From the NCBI GenBank assembly GCA_021818105.1, contig JAKAFB010000018.1, positions 1-48,633 of the forward strand: a DNA stretch of 48,633 nucleotides, read 5' to 3'. The stretch is from Acidobacteriota bacterium. Lineage in GTDB: Bacteria; Acidobacteriota; Terriglobia; Terriglobales; Acidobacteriaceae. Shown piece by piece: positions 17,081-26,242 of the stretch. The notes under the pieces are model-generated. The model was given only the letters and a program-made list of their open reading frames with translations, did not search any database and had not been told where the DNA came from. Positions within the stretch are counted from its first letter, which is position 1. Each line of letters opens with the position of its first letter. Made by a program: the position numbers and the translations under genes.

Positions 17081-18010
17081 TTACATGGATTGCGACAATT
17101 TATCGGTATCGGCCATGCCCAGCATGCGGAGATATTCGCGGGTAAGGATGGAGCGGAGGCGCGGCGCAATCGCTTGATCACAGGGCACTTCCAAGGAGCG
17201 ACAGCGATCAATGGCCGCGCGCAGATCGCGCAGAAATGCGACGCAGGAGGGGCAACCTTCAATATGCTCGCGCATTTCGTCGCAGGTGCGTGGCTCGACC
17301 CTGCCGTCGAGATACTCTGAGAGGTTTGCAAAGATATCACGGCATGCCGCGGGATGCTTCGCGCGTTTGCGGAGAGACCTGGCGGGCTGCGCTGCGGATC
17401 TGGGCAATGCTTCGGATGATGCCTCGGCCGGGGCTCCATCGAGAATGCGGCTCATCTCCTTGCGAACGGCGAGGCGCGCGCGGTGGAGCCGGACGCGGAC
17501 TGTGCCCTGCTGGAGATTGAGAATCTGCGCCACCTGCTCGGTGTTCAATTCTTCCATATCGTGCAGTACGAGGACGATGCGCAGCGGAGCGGGGATGTGC
17601 AGCACGGCTTGATGCAGCAACTGATGCTGTTCAGCGTGGAGGACATGGCCTTCGGGCGTGGCCGCAGCATCCTGGAGCAGCCTGCCCAGCTCCGCCTCGT
17701 CCGGCATGAGCTCGTCCAGTGACAGGGTGCGCGAGGGCGCATTGGCCACTTTGCGGCGCATGCGCCAGCAGCGGTTGCGCGTGACGGTGTAGAGCCAGAC
17801 AGCGAGTGCCTGCGGGTCCTGAATCTTGGCGAGATGACGGAGAGAGCGAAACAACACTTCCTGCGTGGTGTCTTCTGCATCCTCAGGATGGCCGCAGAGC
17901 TTCATGCTGAAGGAAAAGACGGTGTTTTGGAGCAGGCTGATGGCCTCTTCCACAGCCTCGGGTGTTTCACGTTGCAGTAACTCGGCAGCACGAATCAGTT
18001 CAGGTCGCAT
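17081..18010 (-). CDS. ECF-like sigma factor fused to a zinc-finger anti-sigma-like domain
   Basis: A 309-residue protein. Region 2 reads TVFSFSMKLCGHPEDAEDTTQEVLFRSLRHL and WLYTVTRNRCWRMRRK (about 30-90). Region 4 reads LHIPAPLRIVLVLHDMEELNTEQVAQIL and TVRVRLHRARLAVRKEM (about 135-190). After a basic linker comes a zf-HC2-type module, CRDIFANLSEYLDGR and HIEGCPSC, with the His-x3-Cys-x2-Cys pattern used by zinc anti-sigma factors. Normally these are two separate proteins; here they are one chain, so the module may inhibit or sense in cis. It lies 70 bases after the small protein of the efflux operon and may belong to it. There is no ribosome site at ATG 18010. Confidence 0.87.
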   Translation of the reverse strand: MRPELIRAAELLQRETPEAVEEAISLLQNTVFSFSMKLCGHPEDAEDTTQEVLFRSLRHLAKIQDPQALAVWLYTVTRNRCWRMRRKVANAPSRTLSLDELMPDEAELGRLLQDAAATPEGHVLHAEQHQLLHQAVLHIPAPLRIVLVLHDMEELNTEQVAQILNLQQGTVRVRLHRARLAVRKEMSRILDGAPAEASSEALPRSAAQPARSLRKRAKHPAACRDIFANLSEYLDGRVEPRTCDEMREHIEGCPSCVAFLRDLRAAIDRCRSLEVPCDQAIAPRLRSILTREYLRMLGMADTDKLSQSM

Positions 18011-18080
18011 CGCGGGGAATCAAGCTCAATCCCAGTATAGATGCAGGCGCAGGCTTTCCCGCTTCAAAGGGTGGCTATGT

Positions 18081-18362
18081 CTACTGGATCGAATGGGATG
18101 CCGTGTCACTCTGCCGCAACGATTCTTCAATCATTTCCATGCAGATGGGCGCGACCTTGCGCAGCCATTGCCTCTCTTCTCCGTTTTCCGGTTTTGTATC
18201 CACGACCTGCCAGGCGCGCAGCAGAGCGAGCGCGAGGTCCATCTCTGCTCCCGGGCGATTGGCCTCCAGGCGGAACATCTGGCGATAGACCTCGTCTTTG
18301 AACTGCTCGCTTCGGCGGCCATGGCTGGACGCTGGGGCGGCATCACGCCTGGGCGACGTCAT
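18081..18362 (-). CDS. Conserved-looking small hypothetical protein, coupled to methyltransferase
   Basis: A 93-residue soluble protein of unknown function. The start ATG 18362 overlaps the methyltransferase stop as ATGA, and AAGGGGAG sits before it, so translation is coupled. The middle (SEQFKDEVYRQMFRLEANRPGAEMDLALALLRAWQVVD) and end (WLRKVAPICMEMIEESLRQ) look like amphipathic helices. There is no signal peptide, metal motif or membrane span. It ends the efflux operon, before the sigma factor gene. Confidence 0.72.
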   Translation of the reverse strand: MTSPRRDAAPASSHGRRSEQFKDEVYRQMFRLEANRPGAEMDLALALLRAWQVVDTKPENGEERQWLRKVAPICMEMIEESLRQSDTASHSIQ

Positions 18363-18943
18363 GGATGTAACTCCCCTTGCACGAGCCATGAGTATGTTCC
18401 TATGTTTGCTTGCACGATCTTTGAAAAGCCAGCGGCTTCAATGTTCCGCACGCAGTGAGCAGCCGGGATGCGGTGCTCGAGTGGCGGTCCGGCATCGCGC
18501 TCCACGTCGGGCCTCCAGTCAAGAATGGCAATGCGCCCGCCGGACTTGAGCACCCGCTTCGATTCACGCAAAACGGCGGTGTGGTCGTCGAACTCGTGCC
18601 ACACATTGGCGAGCAGAAGCAGGTGGCAACTCGCATCCGGCAGAGTTGTTGCGTCGGCTTCTGCGTGTACGAGGTCAATGTTTCCCGGCTGGACGCGCTC
18701 GATTTTTTGCCTGAGATGCGCAAGCATTTCGGGCTGTGCATCGACGGCGTACACCTTGCCGAGCGGGCCTGCCGCGGTTGCCATGGGCAGCGCGAAGTAG
18801 CCGGTACCTGCGCCGATATCGGCGATGGTTTCACCGGGCTGAATGGCCAGCGCAGTGAGCACATCAGCGGGTGGCAGCCACATGAGCCGCTCGGGGGCAT
18901 CGAGCCGGTGCGCCTGGGATGCGTGGAATCTCTTCTCAGTCAT
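18359..18943 (-). CDS. Class I SAM-dependent methyltransferase
   Basis: A 194-residue Rossmann methyltransferase. Motif I is ETIADIGAGTGYFALPMA (38-55), followed by the acidic end of strand 2 (VYAVDAQPEML), an aspartate/alanine motif (AEADATTLPD) and the post-motif LLLLANVWHEFDD. The short C-terminal part (GGRIAILDWRP...) matches the Methyltransf_11/25 type. The substrate is unknown; small-molecule or metalloid methylation is possible because it sits in an efflux operon, but this is only inference. It starts 6 bases after the DUF2892 gene. Confidence 0.88.
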   Translation of the reverse strand: MTEKRFHASQAHRLDAPERLMWLPPADVLTALAIQPGETIADIGAGTGYFALPMATAAGPLGKVYAVDAQPEMLAHLRQKIERVQPGNIDLVHAEADATTLPDASCHLLLLANVWHEFDDHTAVLRESKRVLKSGGRIAILDWRPDVERDAGPPLEHRIPAAHCVRNIEAAGFSKIVQANIGTYSWLVQGELHP

Positions 18944-18949
18944 GTTGGC

Positions 18950-19156
18950 TCATTTAGCAGCGCAGGTTGCGTCCTTCATGCCCATGGCGCGCAGAATTGC
19001 CATGGCAGGGCACCAGTTTGTGACGCCCGACTGCAGGAGGTTAAGTCCCACAAAGGCGGTGAACCAGAGCCAGTATGGCGAGAAGAAGTGAGCGAGAGCG
19101 AGCGACAGGAGGATGAAGAAGCCTGCAAGCAGGCGCAGGGTACGTTCAACGGTCAT
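18950..19156 (-). CDS. DUF2892 inner-membrane protein (YgaP-like)
   Basis: A 68-residue protein, MTVERTLRLLAGFFILLSLALAHF and YWLWFTAFVGLNLLQSGVTNWCPAMAILRAMG. It has two hydrophobic helices and the conserved NW-C-P motif of DUF2892 proteins. In other bacteria the domain is often attached to rhodanese sulfurtransferases. Its start overlaps the RND pump stop (ATGA). Function is unknown. Confidence 0.88.
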   Translation of the reverse strand: MTVERTLRLLAGFFILLSLALAHFFSPYWLWFTAFVGLNLLQSGVTNWCPAMAILRAMGMKDATCAAK

Positions 19157-22100
19157 TTGGTTTCTCCTTGGGAGGTCGAAGGTTCACACGCAATCTCTGG
19201 CTTGATGTGCGAGTGAACGATGTAGTAGAGGATGGGAATGGTTGGCCAGGAGAGGAATGTGGACGCAACGGCTCCGGCAATGAGTGAAATGGCAAGACCC
19301 TGGAAGATGGGGTCAGTGAGAATGACGCTGGCTCCGACGACCACGGCGGCAGCAGTGAGGAGCATAGGGCGGAAGCGGATGGCACCGGCATCGATGACGG
19401 CCTGGCTCAACGGCACTCCCTGATGCCAGCGCAACTCGATGAAGTCAACGAGGATGATGGAGTTGCGCACGATGATACCAGCGCCGGCGATGAAGCCGAT
19501 CATCGAAGTGGCGGTGAAGAAGGCGCCCATCATGGCGTGCGCGGGCAGAATGCCCACGAGCGTGAGCGGGATGGGCGCCATGATGATGAGCGGCACGATG
19601 AAGGACCGGAACCAGCCCACCACGAGGACGTAGATGAGAATGAGTACCGCGGCAAAGGCAAGGCCCAGATCGCGGAAGACTTCGATCGTGATCTGCCACT
19701 CACCATCCCACTTCATGGAGTAGTGCGCCGTGGACTCGGGCAGCACGGCGTTGTAGCGCGCGAGGGTGTAGCCCGCAGGCAGCGTGAGGTGGTCAAGCTG
19801 CTTGTTCATCTTGAGGATTGCGTATACCGGGCTTTCCTCCTGCCCGGCCACATCACCTGTTACGTAGACGACACGACGCAGATTCTTGTGATAGATGCTG
19901 CGCTGAATGGTTTCCTTTTCGACGGTGACCAGTTCTCCGAGCGGGACCATCGAGCCGCCCGCGCCGGGGAGGCGGATGTTCTGGAGTGCCTGCAAGGAGG
20001 AGCGATCAGGGCGTGTGAGTTCGACGACGGTGGGAACAGCCTCACGCGCCGTTTGATCGTGGAGCAGACCGACCGGCATGCCGGATGTGGCAAGCGCCAG
20101 TGTGTGGGCAACATCAGAGACGGCGATTCCGTGCTGCGCGGCCTTCACCTGGTCCACGTGGATGGCGAGACGCGGCTGCGGGTCCTCGACGTACCAGTCG
20201 GTGTCCACCACGCCCGGCGTGTGCTGGAAGATGGATTTAATTTGCTGTGCGACGCGTATCTGGCCGTCCATATCAGGGCCGTAGACTTCGGCCACGAGAG
20301 TCTGAATCACAGGCGGGCCGGGAGGCACTTCGCTGACCTGAATGCGCGCGCCGTATTGCTTGCCAACATCATCAAGAATGGGACGGAGGCGCTTGGCGAT
20401 GGTGTGGCTCTGGTCTTTGCGCTGCTTTGCAGGCAACAGGTTGACCTGAATATCCGCCTGGTTCGACATGCGGCGCATATAGTAGTGGCGCACTAGCCCG
20501 TTGAAGTTATACGGCCCGGATGTTCCTGCGTACGTCTGGTAGTTCAAGACGTCGGGCTGCTGCGCGAGCGCATCGCCCAGGGCCTGTGCAACGCGAGTGG
20601 TCTGCTCCAGCGGTGTGCCGTCGGGCATGTTGATGACGACCTGCAACTCACTCTTGTTGTCGAAGGGCAGCATCTTAACGCGTACGAGTCCAACAGGAAC
20701 AAGCACCACCGAGATGAGCAGGAGCAGCAGAACCGCAGCAAAAAAGAGCATGCGATTCCGCCCAGACGCGATGAGGGGCGTCATTACCTTGCGGTAAAGC
20801 CGCGTGCGCCAATTCTCGTGTTCCGGCTCAAGGGTGCGCGCTCCGGAAAGATGCTTGCCTAGCAGGCGTAATGCCGCCCATGGCGACACAACAAACGCGA
20901 CGATGAGCGAGAAGAGCATGGCGGCAGAGGAGCCCACCGGAATCGGCCGCATGTAGGGGCCCATCAGGCCGCGCACAAAAGCCATGGGTAGCACGGCTGC
21001 GAGCACAGCAAACGTGGCGAGAATAGTGGGGTTGCCCACCTCGGCAACGGCTTCCACCGCAACGTCACTGCAGGGGCGATGTTGATTCTCAGGTAGGCGG
21101 AAGTGGCGAACAATGTTCTCCACGACCACAATTGCGTCGTCTACAAGTATGCCGATGCTGAAAATGAGCGCGAAGAGTGTAACGCGATTGATGGTGTAGC
21201 CGAGGAAGTAAAAAATGGCCAGCGTCAGCGCTAGTGTGACCGGAATTGCGAGAAGAACAACGCCAGACTCCCTCCATCCAAGAAAGAGCGCAATCAGAAT
21301 GGTGACGGAGATGGTTGCCAGAAGAAGGTGTTCAAGCAACTCGTCTGACTTTGCTTTTGCTGTTTCTCCGTAATTACGCGTCGTGGTGACAGTGACGTTG
21401 TTGGGGATCTGCACGCCCTGCATTTCATGCACGCGCTTGAGCACGGCGTTGGCGATGTCCGTTGCGTTGGTACCTTTGCGCTTGGCAACCGTGATAGTGA
21501 CCGCCGGATACTGACTTGGAGCATGCCCGGCGGATGCGCTGGCATTGGTTGTGCCAAAGAGTACGTAGTTGGCCGACTCGGCGGGGCCATCGATGATATT
21601 TTCCGCTACGTCGCGAAGATAAACGGGCCGGCCATGATCCACTGCTACAACAACAGACTCAAGATCCTTGCGGCTGGTGAAGAGATTGCCTGCATCAACG
21701 CGGATTTCCTGATTGTTCTCAGCAATACTGCCTGCCTGCACGCTGGCGTTGGCCGCCTGAAGATGTCCGACGATGGCCATGGGCGACAGGTTGTAGGCGC
21801 TCAACTTGGCTGTGCTAAGCACCACACGCATGGTGCGCGGCAGCCCGCCAATCACGGTGGTCTCTGAAACGTCGGAAATCTGCTGAATGTTGTGCTGCAC
21901 TTCGTCCGCGATGGCGCGCAGCTGATAGCCGTTGTATTGCTGGCCCCAGAGAGTGAGGGAGAGGATGGGCACGTCATCGATGGAGCGCGCCTTGATGAGC
22001 GGCTGCGACACTCCGGGCGGCATCTTGTCGAAGTTGGAATACAGCTTGCTGTAGACCTTGATGAGCGCGTCTTCCTGGGGAGTCCCCACGAGAAAGCGCA

Positions 22101-22398
22101 CGATCACGAGGCTTTGGCCAGGGCTCGACGTGGAGTATACGTACTCGACGCCGGGAATCTGATGCACGAGCGTTTCGATGGGGAGAGTGACACGCTGCTC
22201 AATCTCCGCCGGGGAGGCTCCGGGCATTGCCGTTGCGATATCCAGCATGGGAACGAGGATTTGCGGTTCCTCTTCACGTGGGATGATTGCGACGGCAAAA
22301 ATGCCGAGCGCCAGCGACGCCACAATGAAAAGCGGCGTTATCTTCGAGTTGAGAAATGCGTGTGCCAGCTTGCCGGCCAGCCCAAGCTTCTGTGTCAT
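19153..22398 (-). CDS. Efflux RND transporter permease (AcrB-like)
   Basis: A 1081-residue inner-membrane proton-driven pump, of normal length. The N-terminal helix is LFIVASLALGIFAVAIIP, followed by the porter domain (ASPAEIEQRVTLPIETLVHQIPGVEYVYSTSSPG). The transmembrane 4 region has GILVDDAIVVVENIVRHF, including the essential aspartate pair. The duplicated second half has FIAGAGIIVRNSIILVDFIEL. The wording is of the HAE/AcrB group rather than the metal-specific CusA group, so a drug or organic substrate is likely. It overlaps the adaptor gene by four bases upstream and DUF2892 downstream. Confidence 0.93.
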   Translation of the reverse strand: MTQKLGLAGKLAHAFLNSKITPLFIVASLALGIFAVAIIPREEEPQILVPMLDIATAMPGASPAEIEQRVTLPIETLVHQIPGVEYVYSTSSPGQSLVIVRFLVGTPQEDALIKVYSKLYSNFDKMPPGVSQPLIKARSIDDVPILSLTLWGQQYNGYQLRAIADEVQHNIQQISDVSETTVIGGLPRTMRVVLSTAKLSAYNLSPMAIVGHLQAANASVQAGSIAENNQEIRVDAGNLFTSRKDLESVVVAVDHGRPVYLRDVAENIIDGPAESANYVLFGTTNASASAGHAPSQYPAVTITVAKRKGTNATDIANAVLKRVHEMQGVQIPNNVTVTTTRNYGETAKAKSDELLEHLLLATISVTILIALFLGWRESGVVLLAIPVTLALTLAIFYFLGYTINRVTLFALIFSIGILVDDAIVVVENIVRHFRLPENQHRPCSDVAVEAVAEVGNPTILATFAVLAAVLPMAFVRGLMGPYMRPIPVGSSAAMLFSLIVAFVVSPWAALRLLGKHLSGARTLEPEHENWRTRLYRKVMTPLIASGRNRMLFFAAVLLLLLISVVLVPVGLVRVKMLPFDNKSELQVVINMPDGTPLEQTTRVAQALGDALAQQPDVLNYQTYAGTSGPYNFNGLVRHYYMRRMSNQADIQVNLLPAKQRKDQSHTIAKRLRPILDDVGKQYGARIQVSEVPPGPPVIQTLVAEVYGPDMDGQIRVAQQIKSIFQHTPGVVDTDWYVEDPQPRLAIHVDQVKAAQHGIAVSDVAHTLALATSGMPVGLLHDQTAREAVPTVVELTRPDRSSLQALQNIRLPGAGGSMVPLGELVTVEKETIQRSIYHKNLRRVVYVTGDVAGQEESPVYAILKMNKQLDHLTLPAGYTLARYNAVLPESTAHYSMKWDGEWQITIEVFRDLGLAFAAVLILIYVLVVGWFRSFIVPLIIMAPIPLTLVGILPAHAMMGAFFTATSMIGFIAGAGIIVRNSIILVDFIELRWHQGVPLSQAVIDAGAIRFRPMLLTAAAVVVGASVILTDPIFQGLAISLIAGAVASTFLSWPTIPILYYIVHSHIKPEIACEPSTSQGETK

Positions 22399-23507
22399 GG
22401 CTGGACCTCAATCCGCTTGCCGGCTAGATCGCGGTCAGCCGGATCGTCCACAAGCTTTTCGCCCTGTGAAATACCTGAGAGGACCTCGACGAGCTTGTCA
22501 TGCGTTGCGCCAAGGGTGACGTAGCGAAGCTGCGCGATGCCGTTGCTATCGAGTACATAAGCGACGGGAAGCGATCCGCGAAGCACGATGGCCGACCGCG
22601 GCGCGAGGATGGCCTGGCGCGTTCCGGTGGCAATGTCTGCCGTGCCATACATGCCAGCGTGCAACTGCGCGGACTGTGGAAGGTCAATCTTGATCAGGAA
22701 GGTGTGACTCGTGGGATCTGCGGCGGGTACGATCTCAGCAACCGTGCCCGTGATGGACGCTGACTGTGCGCCGCTGACATTGACCTGCAGCTTCATGCCC
22801 CTGTTCACGGCGCTGATGGCGGATTCGTCGACGGTGGCCTCAAGCCGCAGTGGGCCGGAGCTGTCAATTTGCAGCACGGGGACGCCGGGCGCGGCGAGCG
22901 TGCCCGGATCAGCCATGCGGGCAGTGATGACGCCAGCAAAGGGAGCATGCAGGCGCGTGTAGCTGAGCATGGCTTGTGCGCTTGCTTCCTGCGCCTTCGC
23001 GGCGTCGGTCTGCTTGCGCAGGGCATCCACGCTCTGCGCCGCTGCCGCCGCACGCTGCGTGACCTCGTCCATTTCCTGTGGACTCACGCTCTTTTGAGCC
23101 TGCAGTTGCTTGTAGCGCACGAGGGTGGAAGCGGCGAGCGTGGCGCTGGACTGCGCAGCCGCCTGCTGATTTTCGGCAGCGGCCACTGCGGCCTGTGCCT
23201 GAGCCAGCCCGGCGCGCATGGTGGCATCATCCAAAACGGCTAGCGTTTGGCCTGCCTTCACGTTGTCTCCCTCACGCACGAGAACCTGCTGAATGCGGCC
23301 GACGACCTGTGCGGAGATGGTGGCGGATTCGCGCGCATGCAGCGTTCCAGTGGCCCGGATCGTGGTAGGCGCGGTTTGTTGAACGCTCTCCACAACATGC
23401 GCCTGGACGGTTTGCGTGGCAGCCGGCTTGGCGGTTTCGCTCGAGCTGCACCCAGCGAGAATTGCCGTGGAGGCTGCGATTAAACAGCCAGAGACGAGTA
23501 GCTTCAT
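22395..23507 (-). CDS. RND efflux periplasmic adaptor lipoprotein
   Basis: A 370-residue membrane-fusion protein. The start ATG 23507 follows GGCGGAGG and overlaps the TolC stop by ATGA. The lipobox is LAGC, so it is lipid-anchored to the inner membrane. Family features follow in order: a biotinyl-lipoyl half (ATISAQVVGRIQQVLVREGDNVKAGQTLAVLDD), an alpha-helical hairpin rich in Ala/Gln, the second lipoyl half (LHAPFAGVITARMADPGTL), a beta-barrel domain (AVNRGMKLQVNVSGAQ) and a membrane-proximal domain. It links the pump and the TolC channel. Confidence 0.92.
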   Translation of the reverse strand: MKLLVSGCLIAASTAILAGCSSSETAKPAATQTVQAHVVESVQQTAPTTIRATGTLHARESATISAQVVGRIQQVLVREGDNVKAGQTLAVLDDATMRAGLAQAQAAVAAAENQQAAAQSSATLAASTLVRYKQLQAQKSVSPQEMDEVTQRAAAAAQSVDALRKQTDAAKAQEASAQAMLSYTRLHAPFAGVITARMADPGTLAAPGVPVLQIDSSGPLRLEATVDESAISAVNRGMKLQVNVSGAQSASITGTVAEIVPAADPTSHTFLIKIDLPQSAQLHAGMYGTADIATGTRQAILAPRSAIVLRGSLPVAYVLDSNGIAQLRYVTLGATHDKLVEVLSGISQGEKLVDDPADRDLAGKRIEVQP

Positions 23508-24892
23508 TGCAAATCCTCCGCCGTATCGGGAGTGAGTGTTCCTGTTGCGAAAAGTAGTTGGGCATATGCCACGGCGTTGCCATATACGGCCCGCCAATAG
23601 TTTGTTTGGCTCTGGCGTTCGGCGTCTTCGGCGCGGAGCAGATCAGTGACGGTTGCCAGACCAGCACCATAGCGATTGCGCAGGATGCGAAGGCTTTCGG
23701 ACGCCTGGTCCATGGCCGCGCGGGCCGTGTCGAGAGACAGAAGTGCGGTCTGCTGCTGGATATGCGCCTGGCTTACTTGCAAGCGAACCTGCTGCTGATA
23801 GGCAGAAACCTGTGCGTCGATGCGCTGCTTCGCTGCAGCCTCGCGTGCGAGCTGGGCGCGTTTTCCGATGGGAAGAATATCGATGCCGAGTTGTACGCCT
23901 GCAACCCAGCTGTTGCCGCCGGACCCTGCGATGGTGGGCCTGTCTGTCTCCCAGTTGCCGTAGGCGCTGATGCGCGGACCGAAGTCGGACTTGGCCGCAC
24001 TGAGTGCAGCTGCCTGGGCTGATTGAGCCTGCCCCAGCGCGTTGAGATCAGGGCGCGTTTTTGCAGCCGTTGCAATTTCTTCATCGAGCGAGCCCTGTGG
24101 GAACTGATGCGGCTCGATAGGGGCAAGCTTTGTGGCCTGCAGGTCAGGCGCGCCCATGGCGAGGCGCAACTGCGCCCAGGCAAGTTCGAGGCCGCCTTGC
24201 GCGGCAATCATCTCCTGCTTGCGCGCAGCTACATTCACCTCAGCAGACATCCGGTCGGATTCCACGGCAAGCCCGGCTTTGACGCGATCGTTGACCGAAC
24301 TCAGCAGGGCGGCTGCTGTCTCCTGTTCATGCTGTGCAACGCCGACTTGCCGCTCGGCATAGAGCACTTGCTGATAGGCCTGGACTACGTCGAGAACGAT
24401 CTTCTGATTCACAGCCTTTGCAGAAGATTCTGCACTCTTTTTCATCAAGTCAGCGCTGCGAATTGTGCGTTGTGTTTTGAATGAGTCGAACGCAAGCCAT
24501 TGTCCGGAGAAACGCGAGACAAAGTCGCCGATTGGCAAGGGGCGGTTCAGAGCATTCAACGCGAAGTCAGCTTGCGTGAATTGGCGCTGACGAAGCTTTG
24601 TGCCGAAGACATACACTGGGTCGTTGCCGCGCGAAATGTCCTCAGTAAAGTTCAGTTGCGGCAGCAGCGGGGTGCGCGAGAGTGATGCTCCCGCTGTAGC
24701 TTCTTTTTCGCCGGCCTGGGCCATGGCAGCCTCGGGGCTTTCCCCAAGAGCTCGCTGGATAGCCTGCCGTAGCGTCAATGGCTGTTGCGCGACAGCAGCA
24801 GCGGTCGCAAGCGAACACAAGAGCGCAAGAACCGGCACTCGTCGCCGTAAGCCTGTCTGATGAGTTGACCCTGGAGTGTTCATGCAACCCAT
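23504..24892 (-). CDS. TolC family outer-membrane efflux channel
   Basis: A 462-residue outer-membrane factor, first gene of the RND operon. A signal peptide (VPVLALLCSLATAAAVA) precedes the repeat architecture. The first coiled helix repeat is LTLRQAIQRALGESPEAAMAQA, and the second half repeats the pattern with EIATAAKTRPDLNALGQAQ. The conserved closing region YGAGLATVTDLLRAEDAERQSQTNYWRAVYGNAVAYAQL is typical of the family. ATG 24892 and ATG 24883 are both possible starts. Confidence 0.92.
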   Translation of the reverse strand: MGCMNTPGSTHQTGLRRRVPVLALLCSLATAAAVAQQPLTLRQAIQRALGESPEAAMAQAGEKEATAGASLSRTPLLPQLNFTEDISRGNDPVYVFGTKLRQRQFTQADFALNALNRPLPIGDFVSRFSGQWLAFDSFKTQRTIRSADLMKKSAESSAKAVNQKIVLDVVQAYQQVLYAERQVGVAQHEQETAAALLSSVNDRVKAGLAVESDRMSAEVNVAARKQEMIAAQGGLELAWAQLRLAMGAPDLQATKLAPIEPHQFPQGSLDEEIATAAKTRPDLNALGQAQSAQAAALSAAKSDFGPRISAYGNWETDRPTIAGSGGNSWVAGVQLGIDILPIGKRAQLAREAAAKQRIDAQVSAYQQQVRLQVSQAHIQQQTALLSLDTARAAMDQASESLRILRNRYGAGLATVTDLLRAEDAERQSQTNYWRAVYGNAVAYAQLLFATGTLTPDTAEDLQ

Positions 24893-24950
24893 AAAAGTCC
24901 CCCGGGAAGGGATTCGTTACAAACGGTGCAAAAGATTTCCACTTCATGTG

Positions 24951-25006
24951 TCATTCGTCATCTTGTAGGGCAAGACGATTGCGCAAGATGGGACGAACGT
25001 GAATGA
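24951..25006. repeat. Imperfect inverted repeat upstream of the RND operon
   Basis: TCATTCGTCATCTTG (24951-24965) faces CAAGATGGGACGAACGTGAATGA (24984-25006). CATCTTG/CAAGATG, TTCGT/ACGAA and TCATTC/GAATGA pair in turn, with small bulges. It lies 60-115 bases before the TolC start and could bind a regulator or fold in a transcript. The rest of 24893-25167 shows no convincing gene. Confidence 0.35.
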
Positions 25007-25167
25007 TTATGCGCCCGAAGATGAGTTAGTGTGTAACGCCTTATTGGAAAGGAAGTTGCAGTATGGGGCAAGATGCGAAGGCTCAGGGAGAAAGACGCAG
25101 GCAGCCTCCAACTTCAATAAAGCACAGGGAGGCTGGCCGTGGCTGAATCGATCATCTCGGCTTCTCG

Positions 25168-26091
25168 TTAAAACGGCAATCTTATGGTGAGCACGAGATT
25201 GTGATTGCTGCTATGAAAATGTGTGATTGCGATCTGCTCACCCGCGCCAAAGGTCAGACCGAGCCGGCCGGGTTTGCCTGCGGAATCATGAGAGAGAGGG
25301 ATGCGTCCGATGATCAGGCCCGGCGTTACGTAGGATGTTGCCTTGCCATCGGAGGCCCCGCCGTAGAAAAAGCTTGAATTCAGCTCGACCTCCGGCCAGA
25401 ACATCCGCGGCAGTCCTGTTCTTCCGGCGTGATATTGCAGAACGCTGTTCCATGTGATTGTGTGGCCGAGGCCCTGTGCATTCGTGACCGGCAGGGTTCC
25501 GCCGGCGGTGGAGGTGAATGCGAACAGTCCGAATCCCTTACCTACAGCAAGTGTGGGAGCTACCACGGCGCAGCAACTGCCATTGCCATTCTTCCCTGTG
25601 GGTACACTTGCGCCCAGAAAGGCTGTGACAATAGCGTTGCCATTCTCCTCATTGCGCGCGAACAGACGATACTTGGAGAGGAAGGAGACATCGCCAAAGC
25701 CGTCATTCGTGTTGGGAGCGAGGTGATTGAAAAAGGGTGGCAGATTGAAGAGCAGCTCAATATGCCGCTCTGGAATCAATTCCAGGCCCTTTCCATTGCC
25801 GTAGATCCAGGTGTAGTAACCGGCATTATTGGTTTGGCGCACAAAGTCCGTGCGAAACTCCTGCTCCAGGCGGGGAGTTACGGTGACAAGCGGCGTAATC
25901 CAGTGAGGCTGCTCGTTCTGGGTTGCGGTCACGCGAGCCTGGTAGCGTGCAATGAAAGAGGAATTTGCCTGAGATGTCTGCTGTCCACGGACGAGCACGG
26001 GAAAGGTGAAGAGAAGCACCATGATCGCAAAGTGGAAGCAATGCGTGCTGTAGGGATAGCGCGGCTGTTGACCGGGGAAAGCTGATTGCAT
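25168..26091 (-). CDS. Outer-membrane beta-barrel, transporter/phenol-degradation MetA-like
   Basis: A 307-residue exported protein with an N-terminal hydrophobic stretch (FAIMVLLFTFPVLVRG) followed by alternating strands. Features such as WITPLVTVTPRLEQEFR, NDGFGDVSFLSKYRLF, ASVPTGKNGNG and TPGLIIGRIPL are of the kind in the MetA-pathway of phenol-degradation / putative transporter family of outer-membrane barrels. It ends in an aromatic residue (LTIRLPF), typical of outer-membrane proteins. The true start could be ATG 26022 (MVLLF). It is on the minus strand, separated from the TolC gene by 275 bases. Substrate is unknown. Confidence 0.7.
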   Translation of the reverse strand: MQSAFPGQQPRYPYSTHCFHFAIMVLLFTFPVLVRGQQTSQANSSFIARYQARVTATQNEQPHWITPLVTVTPRLEQEFRTDFVRQTNNAGYYTWIYGNGKGLELIPERHIELLFNLPPFFNHLAPNTNDGFGDVSFLSKYRLFARNEENGNAIVTAFLGASVPTGKNGNGSCCAVVAPTLAVGKGFGLFAFTSTAGGTLPVTNAQGLGHTITWNSVLQYHAGRTGLPRMFWPEVELNSSFFYGGASDGKATSYVTPGLIIGRIPLSHDSAGKPGRLGLTFGAGEQIAITHFHSSNHNLVLTIRLPF

Positions 26092-26242
26092 GTTTTGATG
26101 ATTTTACATGACTGTATATATCGATTTTGGGTGATATGGCCATGGCTGACGCAAGATTTGCCGCGGTCATGCGATGGACGAGGCGGCTATACTGCAGGCG
26201 CGGTGTCCTGGGCGTCAATATTCTGGATGGAGGTACGATGCG

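Noticed and set aside
19423..20496. 357-codon frame opposite the RND pump
   Set aside because: Charged, low-quality translation entirely antisense to a well-supported transporter.
24927..24941. Sigma-54-like TGGAAATCTTTTGCA upstream of the TolC operon (minus strand)
   Set aside because: GG and GC are 11 bases apart, not 12; sigma-54 promoters tolerate almost no change in spacing.
24999..25190. 63-codon frame upstream of the TolC operon
   Set aside because: Overlaps the end of the beta-barrel gene and lacks a ribosome site or conserved pattern.
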